NCBI RefSeq assembly: GCF_003286085.1
Contig: NW_020825594.1
Location: 31,317-95,316 of the forward strand
DNA: 64,000 nucleotides
Origin: Drosophila persimilis
Lineage: Eukaryota; Arthropoda; Insecta; Diptera; Drosophilidae
Reading direction: 5' to 3'
Shown here: positions 63,741-64,000 of the stretch, one piece after another
Layout: each line of letters starts with the position of its first letter
Numbering within the stretch: the stretch's first letter is position 1
Translations under genes and position numbers: made by a program
Notes under the pieces: generated by a model
What the model was told of the DNA's origin: nothing
The model's database searches: none
What the model saw: the letters and a program-made list of their open reading frames with translations, nothing else

Positions 63741-64000
63741 CCGCCTCAAAGGCCTGGCAGGTAGTAATCGTCTGGCGAGCATACTATGGTGTCTAATTAG
63801 CCTGTCACTGTATCTGCTGGTGTGCCTTCCAATCTGCTCCTCTACTGTATGCAGATTCAAATCCCGATGTAGGGTGGAGCCGCGCACGTACCAAGGGCAG
63901 TTCGTTATTTGCCTCATGGCGCGATTCTGCAAGACCTGTATCCGTTTATAGTTCGATTTGGCAGCTATACCCCAAATATGCACACCGTAGAGCCAGATCG
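63741..64000 (-). pseudogene. Jockey-clade ORF2 C-terminal fragment
   Basis: All 260 bases are the same as 47716-47975 by direct comparison. It codes, on the minus strand, for the end of a jockey-clade ORF2 (GIAAKSNYKRIQVLQ, NCPWYVRG). It continues beyond the window. The identity points to recent duplication or to two recent insertions of the same element. Confidence 0.93.

Noticed and set aside
1-64000. CRISPR arrays, tRNA genes, bacterial-type operons or ribosome binding sites
   Set aside because: None was seen. The direct repeats here are LTRs, HINE modules, microsatellites and a minisatellite, all explained by eukaryotic repeats.

Overview
The window looks like heterochromatin of a Drosophila, probably of the obscura group (D. 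pseudoobscura/miranda/subobscura type). The evidence is a 28S rRNA 3' end of Drosophila type carrying an R1 element, Drosophila-type BEL/Pao, Errantivirus/gypsy, jockey, CR1 and Tc1 elements, and at least 13 copies or pieces of a short repeat with GACG/GACA microsatellites. That repeat resembles the Helentron-associated elements known as ISY, SGM or mini-me (DINE-1 type). The genus is well supported; the species group is inferred from recalled repeat similarity. Very little of the window is ordinary host gene.

Layout: 1-4661 is a damaged R1 retrotransposon (endonuclease deleted, active site duplicated) sitting in a truncated 28S rRNA gene. 4662-5795 is the 3' end (LTR and env) of a 17.6/297-like endogenous retrovirus on the minus strand. 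5796-12377 is a complete, apparently intact BEL/Pao element (two 390-bp LTRs, one 1882-residue Gag-Pol frame). 12378-18151 is a jockey-clade element whose gag is split by a Tc1 transposon. 18152-22435 holds a Helentron-like repeat (HINE), a gag fragment, an acyltransferase gene fragment, an unknown exon-like piece and an inverted HINE. 22436-25890 is a CR1-clade element missing its catalytic core. 26005-26496 is the only intact frame that looks like a host gene, a predicted two-helix membrane protein of unknown function. 28166-33014 is a second, gag-deleted BEL element. 34271-39697 holds two more copies of the HINE-gag-acyltransferase cassette. 40531-40930 is a minisatellite. From 41421 to the end, HINEs, two copies of a gypsy-like retrovirus (AGTTAAC LTR, tRNA-Lys type primer site) and a jockey-clade element on the minus strand are nested in one another.

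How the parts fit: the HINEs are the common thread. They insert within AA/TT, occur head to tail, interrupt gypsy pol twice, and lie at several joins where the flanking sequences do not match each other, so they probably also served as recombination sites. Two large duplications are visible. One is the cassette HINE / jockey-like gag / NRF-6-like acyltransferase, present three times. The other is a block of about 4 kb (HINE end, unknown 5' region, gypsy LTR, gag) at 43.1-46.5 kb and again at 53.2-56.5 kb.

The most interesting items are the NRF-6-like acyltransferase gene, whose six visible exons still splice in frame although its start codon and 3' half are lost; the HINE architecture itself; and the intact membrane-protein frame. 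No CRISPR array, tRNA gene or operon-like structure was seen. All family assignments come from motif recognition by eye, without database searches.
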